From Bacillota bacterium (lineage in GTDB: Bacteria; Bacillota; Clostridia; Lachnospirales; Lachnospiraceae), in contig JAEZMV010000001.1 in assembly GCA_023414875.1 (NCBI GenBank), positions 124,001 to 188,000 on the forward strand: a stretch of 64,000 nt of DNA, read 5' to 3'. The notes beneath the pieces were generated by a model. The model saw only the letters and a list, made by a program, of their open reading frames with translations, was not told the DNA's origin and searched no databases. Position 1 is the stretch's first letter. Each line of letters begins with the position of its first letter. Of this stretch, positions 1 through 8,477 are shown piece by piece. The position numbers were made by a program, and so were the translations under genes.

Positions 1-63
1 CGCCTTCTTCAAATCTTCTTTTCCCTTTTCTTTCCGATATCTTTGATTTGACTGTTTACTCAA
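1..63 (-). CDS. 5' end of an unidentified protein, cut by the window edge
   Basis: Twenty-one codons are open from a TTG start at 61-63 to the window edge. The peptide begins MSKQSNQRYRKEKGKEDL and is very rich in Lys and Glu. An AGGAAG ribosome binding site lies about 8 bases upstream. Too little is visible to name it. The gene would read leftwards, away from the CotH gene on the same strand, whose stop is about 250 bases upstream. The start is an inference from the RBS and the open frame. Confidence 0.45.
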   Translation of the reverse strand, partial: MSKQSNQRYRKEKGKEDLKKA

Positions 64-314
64 GACTTCACTTCCTTTTTCTTTTCTTAAAAATATTATC
101 TCTTGATTTACAGTCGATATACATAAGTAATTATTTATGATAGAACCTATGATACTTCACCTAAATAAAAGCCAATGTTATTCCTTATAAATGTTATCCT
201 TTCAAACTAATTTTATCATGATACCATATAATAAATTTTTAAATACATATTTATTGAATACAATTATTATCATAAATCATTTTTTTTCAACTAACTGTTT
301 ATCACTATTCAATT

Positions 315-2291
315 TTACTTTATTACTAAGGTAACCTTAACCTTACCATCTTTAATCATATTAGAATTAATTATTAATTCCTTGGATTCCACCTTTTGCC
401 CATTCACCTGCCAATAGTCAATTTCTTTTCCTTCCGTAACAATAGCACTAATAACTGTATTGTAGTCAGAATAATAACTGCCGATGAATTCCTTCTCCGT
501 TGTAAAGGAATTAACCGTTATTTTGCAACCCTCAACCGGCTGTACCGTAAGCTCATAGACATCCCCCAAACCGAAATACTCCCGGTACTTATCGGTAATG
601 TGGCTGGCACGCTGGATTGCGTACCACTTAATTGTATCTAGACGTCCTCCCAGTTGGTCATGAGTAACCCAGTCTTCCAAAAGGTTTGCCCCGTACATGT
701 TTTGTAACTCCATAAGTCTTGACTCATTCATTGTATCCAGTACTTCTGATACATTATTCGGAGCAAAGGATCCATTAATAAGATCAAGCGTTTTCTTAAT
801 AAAGATTTCTTTACAGTCCTCTCTCCTCATCAGCTGACCAAAAAGCGGTGCAGCTTCCATTATCTCACCCTTTTCGCCAACGTAATTTCCGATATTATCA
901 ACTAGGGCATTGGTTCCATAAATACTGAAGCTAAAATCTAAATCATGGAGGAGATATCGCCATTTTCCATCAAACGGTGCTTCTTTGTAACTCTCACCTT
1001 CTCCTGTATAATACCGATAGGTTTTATAATTATTATGAGGCCAGTCTTCATTTCCGATATAGATTTGCAGCGCATAATAGGATAGATAATTCTCCACATC
1101 AATTAACTGGTTAAGCTCCTGATAGGCGGTCTCATCAGTAAGATCCATAGCTGAGTATTTATTATATATTGTTTCATATTCCTCTATAAACGGTGCGTTC
1201 TCCCCATCCTCATCCCATTTTTTAAAGGTTTCTCCACCCTCGAGAATCTCAAAGCTGCCATCAAAATCCCCGTAATTATCTTCAAAATATTCATCACAAT
1301 ACACTTCATGCAGCCAGAAGAATCCGCGATACTCTCCATTCATGAACAAAACTACCGGGCGAACCGCTTGATAATCCTGATACCCTGCCTGTGCAGCAAG
1401 TGTCTGGAACAATTCATCACGAATAAAAGCAAATCCATTGTCGTTACCACAGTTACGTAACACTAGCTGCTTGAAGGTATCCAAAGCGTTCCCCTTGCCA
1501 TCAGCAGAGGTTTTATTCGGGAAGAATTCGTAACGTATTTTATTGTTCTCTTCATCATATTCTTTTCTGGCAAAGATTTTTATGGATTTTTGTCTGTTGG
1601 CTCTGGACCAACCTCCATAGGTACGAATACCTGCCGCCTGTTCGGTAATTAGGGTGCCATCCGGCTCCAGTATTTCCAAATATACTTCTCTTTCACTTTC
1701 ACGACCGCGCATATTGTAATTTGCAGGATCATCCGGATCAATTTTTATACCGGGATTATCTTTGATATAGTCATCTCTAAGCTTTCCCTCAACAAAAATG
1801 CCATATTCATAATCAAATAAATTATAAGGATCGGTAGTAACCGAGAAGACCAACATATCAAAACGGTTATGAACATCTTTTCCGACAAAATAGGTATGTA
1901 CAATTGTTTCTGATTCTGTTCCATCCTCAAAAAATGCCTTTGCTTTAATAGTGGTAGCTTTCGTATCTTTTCCCGCGGTTAATTGAATGGCATTATTATA
2001 CTGTGTCTGTGTGGCACTTGGTTCCGTACCATCCAACGTATAGTATATATTTCCGGGTTTACTGATGAGTAACTCTACCTCAGTATTCTCCTCATAGAAA
2101 AAATCCGGTTTGGAGAAAGCAATCCCCTTTTTACTTATGCTTTCTTCAATATCAAAGGTTGTTTCCCCGGATCCATTTGAAGAACTCTTGCCCTTCTCTT
2201 TGTTTTTACTTTTATTCTGGTCACACCCTGATAAGCAAAGCATAATTATCATTAAAAGCAATACAACATAACTTAAACTTTTTAACTTCAT
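315..2291 (-). CDS. CotH-kinase-family lipoprotein with chitobiase-like N-terminal domain
   Basis: This is a secreted lipoprotein of about 658 aa. A hydrophobic signal ends in lipobox LSGC, predicting lipid anchoring at the Cys. Residues about 60-140 resemble a chitobiase/hexosaminidase C-terminal-type beta fold (PGNIYYTLDGTEPS). The rest is a CotH-like atypical kinase: GIRTYGGWSR, the Lys-rich QKSIKIFARKEY, LRNCGNDNGFAFIRDEL, GEYRGFFWLHEV, and the metal-binding-like LLHDLDFSF. Known CotH proteins phosphorylate spore-coat proteins; CotH-domain lipoproteins are also common on clostridial surfaces with unknown substrates. The start at 2291 is preferred over an ATG 15 bases upstream because GAGGGGGAAGG lies just in front of it. 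It appears monocistronic. Confidence 0.85.
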   Translation of the reverse strand: MKLKSLSYVVLLLMIIMLCLSGCDQNKSKNKEKGKSSSNGSGETTFDIEESISKKGIAFSKPDFFYEENTEVELLISKPGNIYYTLDGTEPSATQTQYNNAIQLTAGKDTKATTIKAKAFFEDGTESETIVHTYFVGKDVHNRFDMLVFSVTTDPYNLFDYEYGIFVEGKLRDDYIKDNPGIKIDPDDPANYNMRGRESEREVYLEILEPDGTLITEQAAGIRTYGGWSRANRQKSIKIFARKEYDEENNKIRYEFFPNKTSADGKGNALDTFKQLVLRNCGNDNGFAFIRDELFQTLAAQAGYQDYQAVRPVVLFMNGEYRGFFWLHEVYCDEYFEDNYGDFDGSFEILEGGETFKKWDEDGENAPFIEEYETIYNKYSAMDLTDETAYQELNQLIDVENYLSYYALQIYIGNEDWPHNNYKTYRYYTGEGESYKEAPFDGKWRYLLHDLDFSFSIYGTNALVDNIGNYVGEKGEIMEAAPLFGQLMRREDCKEIFIKKTLDLINGSFAPNNVSEVLDTMNESRLMELQNMYGANLLEDWVTHDQLGGRLDTIKWYAIQRASHITDKYREYFGLGDVYELTVQPVEGCKITVNSFTTEKEFIGSYYSDYNTVISAIVTEGKEIDYWQVNGQKVESKELIINSNMIKDGKVKVTLVIK

Positions 2292-2578
2292 AACCTTCCC
2301 CCTCATATTACTTAAAGTAATTAAAATCTTCTTGATTTATTATTGAAATCTGCTTTCATTATTATAGTTTAAAAAACTTAGCTCGTACCACTCATTTCTA
2401 TATTTTACCACCTTTATCGGTGAAATAAAATCCATTTTTATTAAATTACCTCAAAACAATTATTTAACCTCCATGAACCGTACTATAATATATCAGATAA
2501 ATAAATCAAAGTAGCATTTACATATAAGTAATCTTGAGACAAACAAAAGGATCCTCAAACTCCTAAGGACCTACATAA

Positions 2579-2693
2579 TAGGATTAGAGTCAAAGGGTCT
2601 ACAATCCATATGGCTTCGCATATTTGCACATAAGCAAACTTGATTAATGTAATGTAGTCACTCCTTCATTCGCAACACTCCAATCGTAATTGA
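2579..2693. repeat. Intergenic repeat, short copy of the 6028-6310 palindromic element
   Basis: This stretch aligns with the reverse complement of the right half of the 6028-6310 element. Shared blocks include TGGCTTCG, ATTTGCACA, CTTGATTAATGT and AGTCACT. Its ends, GGATTAGAGT and ACTCCAATC, form a short inverted repeat, so it looks like an internally deleted copy that lacks the central hairpin. It fills most of the gene-free stretch between the CotH gene and the downstream terminator. Confidence 0.6.
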
Positions 2694-2723
2694 AAAGGAT
2701 GCGCCGCATTGCGGCGCATCCTT
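2693..2723 (-). terminator. Intrinsic terminator after the module A permease
   Basis: A perfect GC-rich hairpin with arms AAGGATGCGCCGCA and its complement and a 2-base loop is followed on the minus strand by TTTTC. It lies about 90 bases past the permease stop. Confidence 0.85.
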
Positions 2724-2753
2724 AATCTTATCATGTCACTTAAGGTAGCAGGT

Positions 2754-2798
2754 TTATATCTGACTAATAATAAGAAGAATGATATCGTATAGTGTCAT
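2754..2798 (-). CDS. Possible 14-codon hydrophobic micro-ORF
   Basis: A very short frame, MTLYDIILLIISQI, sits between the permease gene and its terminator. A good AGGAGG lies about 9 bases before the ATG. It resembles the start of small membrane peptides but is too short to classify and may be chance. Confidence 0.2.
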   Translation of the reverse strand: MTLYDIILLIISQI

Positions 2799-2812
2799 GA
2801 ATCGACCCTCCT

Positions 2813-5164
2813 CTATATAAATAATTCACAGGGAGTGATTTTTTTAATTGATCTGGAAACCAATGCTGTTATGACAAAAGAGAATAGTGAAATCGCTAAA
2901 AATGTAGTTAGTGTGACCGCCGGATTTATTGTCAGATGGCTGTTTCGTATTCCTGATACCGATAGCATAGCTGAAAAAGCCGGATTAATCAGAAACGTTG
3001 CCAAAACTGTTCCAAGGAAAGCTCCAAGAATGCATACCGGGCAAAAACTCATAGTAATCTGTAAAACTAACTGTTTTGTTGTATAACCAAGAGCCTTTGA
3101 CACACCAATTCGGAGTCTTTCTTTCAGCAGCTTTATCTTGATCAGCAGGTACAGGACTAAGGAAATGATACTTAAGGTAATTACAATGCATACAATACAC
3201 AGAGCAATTACTGCGCCGTTAAAGGATACCAGGATCGTATCAAAAGTTTCCTCAATATTCGTAATATTCATATGCGAATCCCCATATCTTTCTTCCAGGG
3301 TCTTCGTAACTGATGGTATCTTATGTTCCTCCATATAAACAAATAGCTCCGAGGGAACATAATTCGGGTCAATGCGTGCCATTCCCTCTTCCGTGATGCA
3401 GGCACCCCTTCCTAGATTTGAGATCTGCTGCGTAACTCCAACAAGGATAAAGTCCTGTTTTGTTTCGTTTCCTTTCACGGTTACTGCATCTCCAAGCTCT
3501 GCCCCAAGACGCTCCAGAACCAACCCGGTGACAGCGATTTCATTATTATGAACCGGATATTCTCCTTCAACAATTGTTTGTATCTCCAGAAGGTTAAAAT
3601 CATTGCTGATGTAAAAGGATGGCGTCATTTCCTTATCTTCTAAGGAGATACCCATCTCCATTGAGGTAAGTCTTATAATTTTATCAACTTGTTCCAATTC
3701 TCCGATTTCATCGAATATCTTTACTGCATCCTCGCCCTTATATATAACCTGTAGCTGGGATTTCTCAATGCCTATCAAACGAAGCAGGGCGGTATTATCC
3801 ACATTAAAATTATAGTTAGTTGTAAATGCAAAAACACTTACGAAGGACATTAAAGTTACAATGATTACTATAATAACATTTTGCTTCATATTCAGAAGTA
3901 AGGATTTTATACCTAAGGCTACATTAACCGGATAAGGGCTTCTATCAAGCGCTATATAGTTCTTCTTAAAATTATGAGTGTCGATGCCACTTCGCATAGC
4001 GATAATCGGGGTCACTTTTTTCAGTTTAGCTGCTGCTAAATAAGTAATCAACATCACTAAAGTCATGATAATAACAAGGTTAATCAGCATCGCTTTCACA
4101 TTGATAACTGCATTCCAGGCCAATCCGATCGAGGAGGATAATAGGTTTGTCATAAGTCCCATACCTGCCGTTGCTATCACAAATCCCAGTCCTATACTAA
4201 ACAAGGTAATTACGACGAATTGCAATATAGTACTTAAGATTAACTCTTTCCCAGTGTATCCCAGGGCTTCCATGGATCCAATGTTTTTGATATTTCCTTC
4301 AATATGGGTCACAATCGCAAATCTCATCATAGTGAGAGCAATCAAGATGATAATAAAGGAAAAGGTTATCAGTACCGACATAATGATAATCAGGAAAATG
4401 CTGACTCCAACCTTCATTGTATTATAGTCCATCGACATAATATCACTCATGGAGGATTGTAAGATATTACTTGATTTTTTAATAAAATTCTCACTGTATA
4501 AATTAGTATCCGTTCCCTGCTTCAGTCTCGTTTTTATCAAAGAATACTGCGTATTTTCATCTGCATGATACAGTCTTTGAAACTCCTCCTCAAACACATA
4601 GCATTTATAATAGGGAATGTTACTGGGTGTCGCAAACATGATGTCCTCTGCAAAGCCATAGACAATATAGGTATTTACTACGCTCCCAACAGTAATCGTA
4701 ATCTCATCACCGGATTGATAGCCTTTTGCCACCTTTAAATAATAGGGAAGGATAATGGAGTTCGGAAGCTTTGTATGTCCCTGATCGATTATGTCCATTC
4801 TTGAGATTTCTTCCGAATTATCCGCATTAAACATGATGGAACCTATACTTTGACTTTCCTCCCCGTTCGTAAGGTTTTGGAACGTGGAGGCATACCTAAT
4901 CACAGGCACCGTTTCCAGCTGAGTGTATTCACCCATTTCCTTAATTACTCCCTGTATTGTCTCTTCGTGCTTTACAGGTGTAGCAGCAGTAAATTCGGAG
5001 CCGTTCATGGATTCATTTTTTTTATCCAAAAATGAACTCATATCAAGTAATACACTGGTACCGATATAAAGCAATAAGGTCGCAAACATGATTAGGGCAA
5101 TCAGTGTTATCATCATGCTTTTGTTTTTCTTCATATTACTTTTTGCAATCATAAAAAGATTCAT
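2813..5164 (-). CDS. FtsX-type ABC transporter permease, module A
   Basis: A 783-aa inner-membrane permease with two FtsX-type units. TM1 is near residues 15-40, followed by an extracellular domain of about 190 aa and a three-helix FtsX core near 255-390. A second TM near 430, another extracellular domain and a final three-helix core near 650-780 complete it. It ends in the FtsX-like KKITPCELF. The ATG follows the ATPase stop by one base, so the pair is translationally coupled. Together with the adjacent kinase and regulator it fits the class of transporters that sense and remove cell-envelope-active peptides, or a MacB-like export function; the substrate is unknown. A paralogue of identical length is at 24483-26834. 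Confidence 0.85.
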   Translation of the reverse strand: MNLFMIAKSNMKKNKSMMITLIALIMFATLLLYIGTSVLLDMSSFLDKKNESMNGSEFTAATPVKHEETIQGVIKEMGEYTQLETVPVIRYASTFQNLTNGEESQSIGSIMFNADNSEEISRMDIIDQGHTKLPNSIILPYYLKVAKGYQSGDEITITVGSVVNTYIVYGFAEDIMFATPSNIPYYKCYVFEEEFQRLYHADENTQYSLIKTRLKQGTDTNLYSENFIKKSSNILQSSMSDIMSMDYNTMKVGVSIFLIIIMSVLITFSFIIILIALTMMRFAIVTHIEGNIKNIGSMEALGYTGKELILSTILQFVVITLFSIGLGFVIATAGMGLMTNLLSSSIGLAWNAVINVKAMLINLVIIMTLVMLITYLAAAKLKKVTPIIAMRSGIDTHNFKKNYIALDRSPYPVNVALGIKSLLLNMKQNVIIVIIVTLMSFVSVFAFTTNYNFNVDNTALLRLIGIEKSQLQVIYKGEDAVKIFDEIGELEQVDKIIRLTSMEMGISLEDKEMTPSFYISNDFNLLEIQTIVEGEYPVHNNEIAVTGLVLERLGAELGDAVTVKGNETKQDFILVGVTQQISNLGRGACITEEGMARIDPNYVPSELFVYMEEHKIPSVTKTLEERYGDSHMNITNIEETFDTILVSFNGAVIALCIVCIVITLSIISLVLYLLIKIKLLKERLRIGVSKALGYTTKQLVLQITMSFCPVCILGAFLGTVLATFLINPAFSAMLSVSGIRNSHLTINPAVTLTTFLAISLFSFVITALVSRSIKKITPCELFI

Positions 5165-5165
5165 G

Positions 5166-5924
5166 TTACCACCCCATCTTCTCTAAGAATTCACGCAGTG
5201 TATTATGACGTTCCGAATTCCCCTTTTCATACTGACCAAGCTGCAATTCGTCGATAATAATACCGTCCTTGAGATATAATATTCTGTTTGCTCTCCTCGC
5301 TGTTTTCATATCATGGGTTACCATAACAATACTTTGACCCTCTTTATTAATCTGCGTCATCACATCCAATACATTCGTAGCATTGGTTGAATTCAGTGCT
5401 CCGGTAGGTTCATCGGCAAAAACGATCTCCGGTGAATTAATCAGTGCACGTACAATCGATACTCTCTGTGCTTCCCCTCCCGATAGTTGGCTTGGAAACT
5501 TGTGGTAGCATTCCTCGCTAAGTCCAACTGCTGTCAGTAAATTAACCGCTTTTTTCCGAAGTGCTTTTTTATCCTTACTGATCAGCAATCCACTGACTAA
5601 GATATTATCCATAACACTCATCGTATCGTTCAGATACATTTGCTGAAAGATAAAGCCACAGTGTTTTCTTCGAAAGATTGCCAGTTTATCATTATTGTAT
5701 TTACTGATATCCTCGTTTCGAAAATGAAGGTTTCCCAGGGTCGGCTTATCCATTCCGGATAGGGCATATAACAGTGTAGATTTTCCGGAGCCGGAGCTCC
5801 CCATGATAACAGTAAAATCCCCTTCGTATATCTCAATATTCAAATTTCTTAGTACATGCTGTAATACACTTCCGGTTGAATAGGATTTACATAGGTTCTT
5901 TGCTTCTAATAATTGATTCATCAT
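5166..5924 (-). CDS. ABC transporter ATPase of the LolD/MacB/BceA family, module A
   Basis: A 252-aa cytoplasmic ATPase that energises the 2813-5164 permease. Walker A GSSGSGKST, signature LSGGEAQR, Walker B IVFADEP and H-loop MVTHD are all intact. The chosen start is the first of two adjacent ATGs, 6 bases after AAGGAG; this gives the same length as the paralogue at 26836-27594 and supports the choice. The upstream 500 bases hold a palindromic repeat and the terminator of the two-component genes, so the transporter probably has its own promoter. Confidence 0.9.
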   Translation of the reverse strand: MMNQLLEAKNLCKSYSTGSVLQHVLRNLNIEIYEGDFTVIMGSSGSGKSTLLYALSGMDKPTLGNLHFRNEDISKYNNDKLAIFRRKHCGFIFQQMYLNDTMSVMDNILVSGLLISKDKKALRKKAVNLLTAVGLSEECYHKFPSQLSGGEAQRVSIVRALINSPEIVFADEPTGALNSTNATNVLDVMTQINKEGQSIVMVTHDMKTARRANRILYLKDGIIIDELQLGQYEKGNSERHNTLREFLEKMGW

Positions 5925-6027
5925 TATACTCTCCTTTTTATAACTAGGTGACAAGTGTCAAAACACCTCTCTTTATGCCTAGACCATTAATACATCATAA
6001 TTATTATTCAATAGGTCGCAATTTCCT

Positions 6028-6310
6028 ACTAAGATTAGAGTGTCAAAAGGTCACCTAAATTGTACCCCTTCGTAAATTTGCACAATAATTTTCTTAAATA
6101 TGTGATGCAATAACTCATTCATTCGCAACACGCTCTCGCTTGGATGAAGTACGTAGTGGTACATAAGGTTCTAAAATACAGGACCTAAGTACCAACGACT
6201 TCATACAGTTTCTCATCGAATGAGTGACTGCATCACATTAATCAAGTTTAATCATGTGCAAATTGACGAAGCCAAGATGATAGAAGACCTTTTGACACTC
6301 CAATCCTACT
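6028..6310. repeat. Large imperfect palindromic repeat with central hairpin core
   Basis: The outer arms 6028-6052 and 6286-6310 pair (GAGTGTCAAAAGGTC against its complement). Inner arms pair again around CTTCG/AATTTGCACA and GTGATGCA. The centre, 6155-6197, is a hairpin with GGTAC/GTACC and AGGTTCT/AGGACCT steps. The same core occurs at 13175-13221, and the right arm recurs at 2579-2693. No protein is encoded. It looks like a MITE-like or bulk intergenic palindrome. Confidence 0.7.
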
Positions 6311-6315
6311 AAATA

Positions 6316-6357
6316 AAAAAGACTACAGGTCAGGTATTGCTAGGCCTTATAGTCTTA
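6316..6357 (-). terminator. Terminator after the module A histidine kinase
   Basis: On the minus strand, AAGACTATAAGG pairs with CCTGTAGTCTT and is followed by TTTTTTATT. It lies about 75 bases after the kinase stop. Confidence 0.75.
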
Positions 6358-6429
6358 TTATAGCTTGAAAAGCTTATCAAGTCTTTTTCTGTTATTTATT
6401 AAAGTCTTATCAAATTCTTAAATCTGCCT

Positions 6430-7662
6430 CTATACCTTTTTAATCTTAAGTCTGACAATAAAGCCTTGGTCTATTGAGCATTCGATCCCACCGCCCATTC
6501 CTTCCATAAACTGCTTCGCAATGTAAAGCCCCAAACCGGAACCTGAATGGGTGGAGGCATTCTCTCCCCGATAGAATTTCATAAATATCAGAGGCAGCTC
6601 CTCTTTCGAAACACTTGTCCCGTAATCTCTGATTTCCACTTCAATATTATCTTTATTCTCATAAAAGGTGACGTCAATGTCGCTATCCGCATATTTATAG
6701 GAATTGTTGATTACATTATCAATTACCTGATTAAGCCTAAGCTTATCACAATGAATTAAGCACTCCGGTACCGAGTTCTTTAGCTGTATCTTTTGATAGT
6801 GATTTAGATCGGAAAGCATCGAGATTATAATCGTACTTGGTTCCTCACAGGGCTCAATCTTTAAAACCTCCAGCTCCTCTAAGGTTGCATGAAACATATT
6901 GCTGATCAGCTTATCGATTACATCTGCCTTTTGATTGATTGTCCGTATCTTAGATAACGCTTCCTCCTGAGTCAGCTTTATCTCAAGAATTTCGCATAAC
7001 GCTTTTATTGTTGAAACCGGTGTTTTAATATCATGGGAGAGCTGTGCAACTAACTCCTTTTTACTTCGATTCGCATCGTACTCACCCTGCCTCGCCCGCT
7101 TAAGCTCCTCTCGCATCATATCGAAGCTTTCGGTAAAGGCTCCAAAATAATTAGCCCTATCCATGGTGAGCGGCAGGTCAAGGTTTCCCACAGAGATATT
7201 TCCCGCAAATCGCTCCAGCTTTTTAAAAGGCCCTAGTATCCTCAGGTAAATAAAAGCAGCCACCGCATATAAAAGAAGCAGGATCACTATGAAAACGATC
7301 CATAATGCTAAAGACAGATTATGCTTAAGCTTATGAAACGAGTCCGAATTGGCAGGAAAGATTATTTTCCCAAGAAGTCTGTCACCCTCAAGATAGTCCA
7401 CCATAATATCACCATTTTTCATGGAGTTATAAAGTGCATTGCTATAACCATCTTCATCCAGGATTATGATATTACATCCATATTTTTCTTCCATCTCATT
7501 TATGTTTTCTGAGGATAATTCATTCTCTAGCTTCTTCGCTGCATCATTTATCTCAATGACATTACAAGCATTGTAGTTCAAGGATGTTACGTAGTTTTGT
7601 AAGAGATAAAATGTAATCAAAAGGCATATACTCCCGCATAACAGAACCATCTTTAGTTTCAT
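6430..7662 (-). CDS. Sensor histidine kinase, module A
   Basis: A membrane histidine kinase of about 410 aa. TM1 is at the N-terminus, followed by an extracellular loop of about 90 aa, TM2 near residues 118-142 and a HAMP linker. The H-box is QLSHDIKTP with the phospho-accepting His near residue 210. The N-box is DNVINNSYKYA and the ATP lid is GSGLGLYIAKQF. The start used overlaps the response regulator stop in an ATGA arrangement, implying translational coupling; an upstream in-frame ATG would overlap further and has no better RBS. It presumably phosphorylates the 7659-8333 regulator and controls the neighbouring transporter. Its closest relative in the window is 27708-28973. Confidence 0.9.
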   Translation of the reverse strand: MKLKMVLLCGSICLLITFYLLQNYVTSLNYNACNVIEINDAAKKLENELSSENINEMEEKYGCNIIILDEDGYSNALYNSMKNGDIMVDYLEGDRLLGKIIFPANSDSFHKLKHNLSLALWIVFIVILLLLYAVAAFIYLRILGPFKKLERFAGNISVGNLDLPLTMDRANYFGAFTESFDMMREELKRARQGEYDANRSKKELVAQLSHDIKTPVSTIKALCEILEIKLTQEEALSKIRTINQKADVIDKLISNMFHATLEELEVLKIEPCEEPSTIIISMLSDLNHYQKIQLKNSVPECLIHCDKLRLNQVIDNVINNSYKYADSDIDVTFYENKDNIEVEIRDYGTSVSKEELPLIFMKFYRGENASTHSGSGLGLYIAKQFMEGMGGGIECSIDQGFIVRLKIKKV

Positions 7663-8333
7663 AGCTCCAGCATATATCCAACGCCCCATACAGTCTTAAT
7701 ATAGGTTGGTTCATTCGGATTCCTTTCAATTTTCTCTCTGATTTTCCTGATATGAACATTAAGGGTACCATCACTGAAAAACTCGTCCCCCCATATTTTC
7801 GAAAACAGCTCTTCCTTCGTGATCACCTTATTACGATGTGCATAAAGGTATGCAAAGAGGTTATATTCTTTATTTTTTAATTGAACTTCCTGCCCCTCAA
7901 CATATATCTTTCTTGCTGCTTCATCTAGGGTAATCGATTGTTTTAGTTCCATCTTCGCCGGATTATTTTCCTCCAAGCGTCTTAATAACACTTTAACCTT
8001 TGCTAATAATACACTCAGTGAATAAGGCTTTTTAATATAATCGTCCCCACCGATATTTAAAGCGATTAAAATATCATCATCACTTTGTCTCGCACTGATG
8101 AACAAAATAGGTATATTGATATCCTCCCGTAGCCTTTTACATAGTGTAAACCCGCTTTCATTCTCCAAATTAATATCCAACAATATGATTTTAACCTGAT
8201 TCTCGTATAGGAAGGAAAGACAATCTTCTGAATTCTTCACATAGCTTGAACTGATTCCAAACATATTAAAATACTCACAGGTAGCTGCAGCTAAATCAAT
8301 TTCATCATCCACGATAAGACAATCATATTTCAT
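7659..8333 (-). CDS. OmpR-family response regulator, module A
   Basis: A 224-aa regulator with an N-terminal receiver domain: the acidic pair in LIVDDE, phospho-acceptor Asp in LLDINL, Thr/Ser position in FISARQ, Lys in KKPYS. A C-terminal winged-helix DNA-binding domain ends in TYIKTVWGVGYML. It is co-translated with the kinase through an ATGA overlap. A perfect 36-bp palindrome sits 20 bases upstream of its RBS and may be its operator. The natural target is the 5166-2813 transporter. Confidence 0.92.
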   Translation of the reverse strand: MKYDCLIVDDEIDLAAATCEYFNMFGISSSYVKNSEDCLSFLYENQVKIILLDINLENESGFTLCKRLREDINIPILFISARQSDDDILIALNIGGDDYIKKPYSLSVLLAKVKVLLRRLEENNPAKMELKQSITLDEAARKIYVEGQEVQLKNKEYNLFAYLYAHRNKVITKEELFSKIWGDEFFSDGTLNVHIRKIREKIERNPNEPTYIKTVWGVGYMLEL

Positions 8334-8352
8334 AAGTTAACCACCTCTCTCC

Positions 8353-8388
8353 GATACTATCTTCATTATACATAATGAAGATAGTATC
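8353..8388. promoter_or_regulatory. Perfect 36-bp palindrome upstream of the module A regulator
   Basis: Two 17-base arms, GATACTATCTTCATTAT and its exact complement, are separated by 2 bases. No T-run follows on the minus strand, so it is a poor terminator for the upstream permease. Its place just before the RBS of the regulator gene suggests an operator or an RNA hairpin controlling translation. Confidence 0.55.
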
Positions 8389-8477
8389 TTCCTGACTTTA
8401 TTTTTATTGGTAATATGGATATTTTTCTCAATCATACCAGAGATGGCTAAGTAAATCAACCGGAAAGAAGTCTACTC

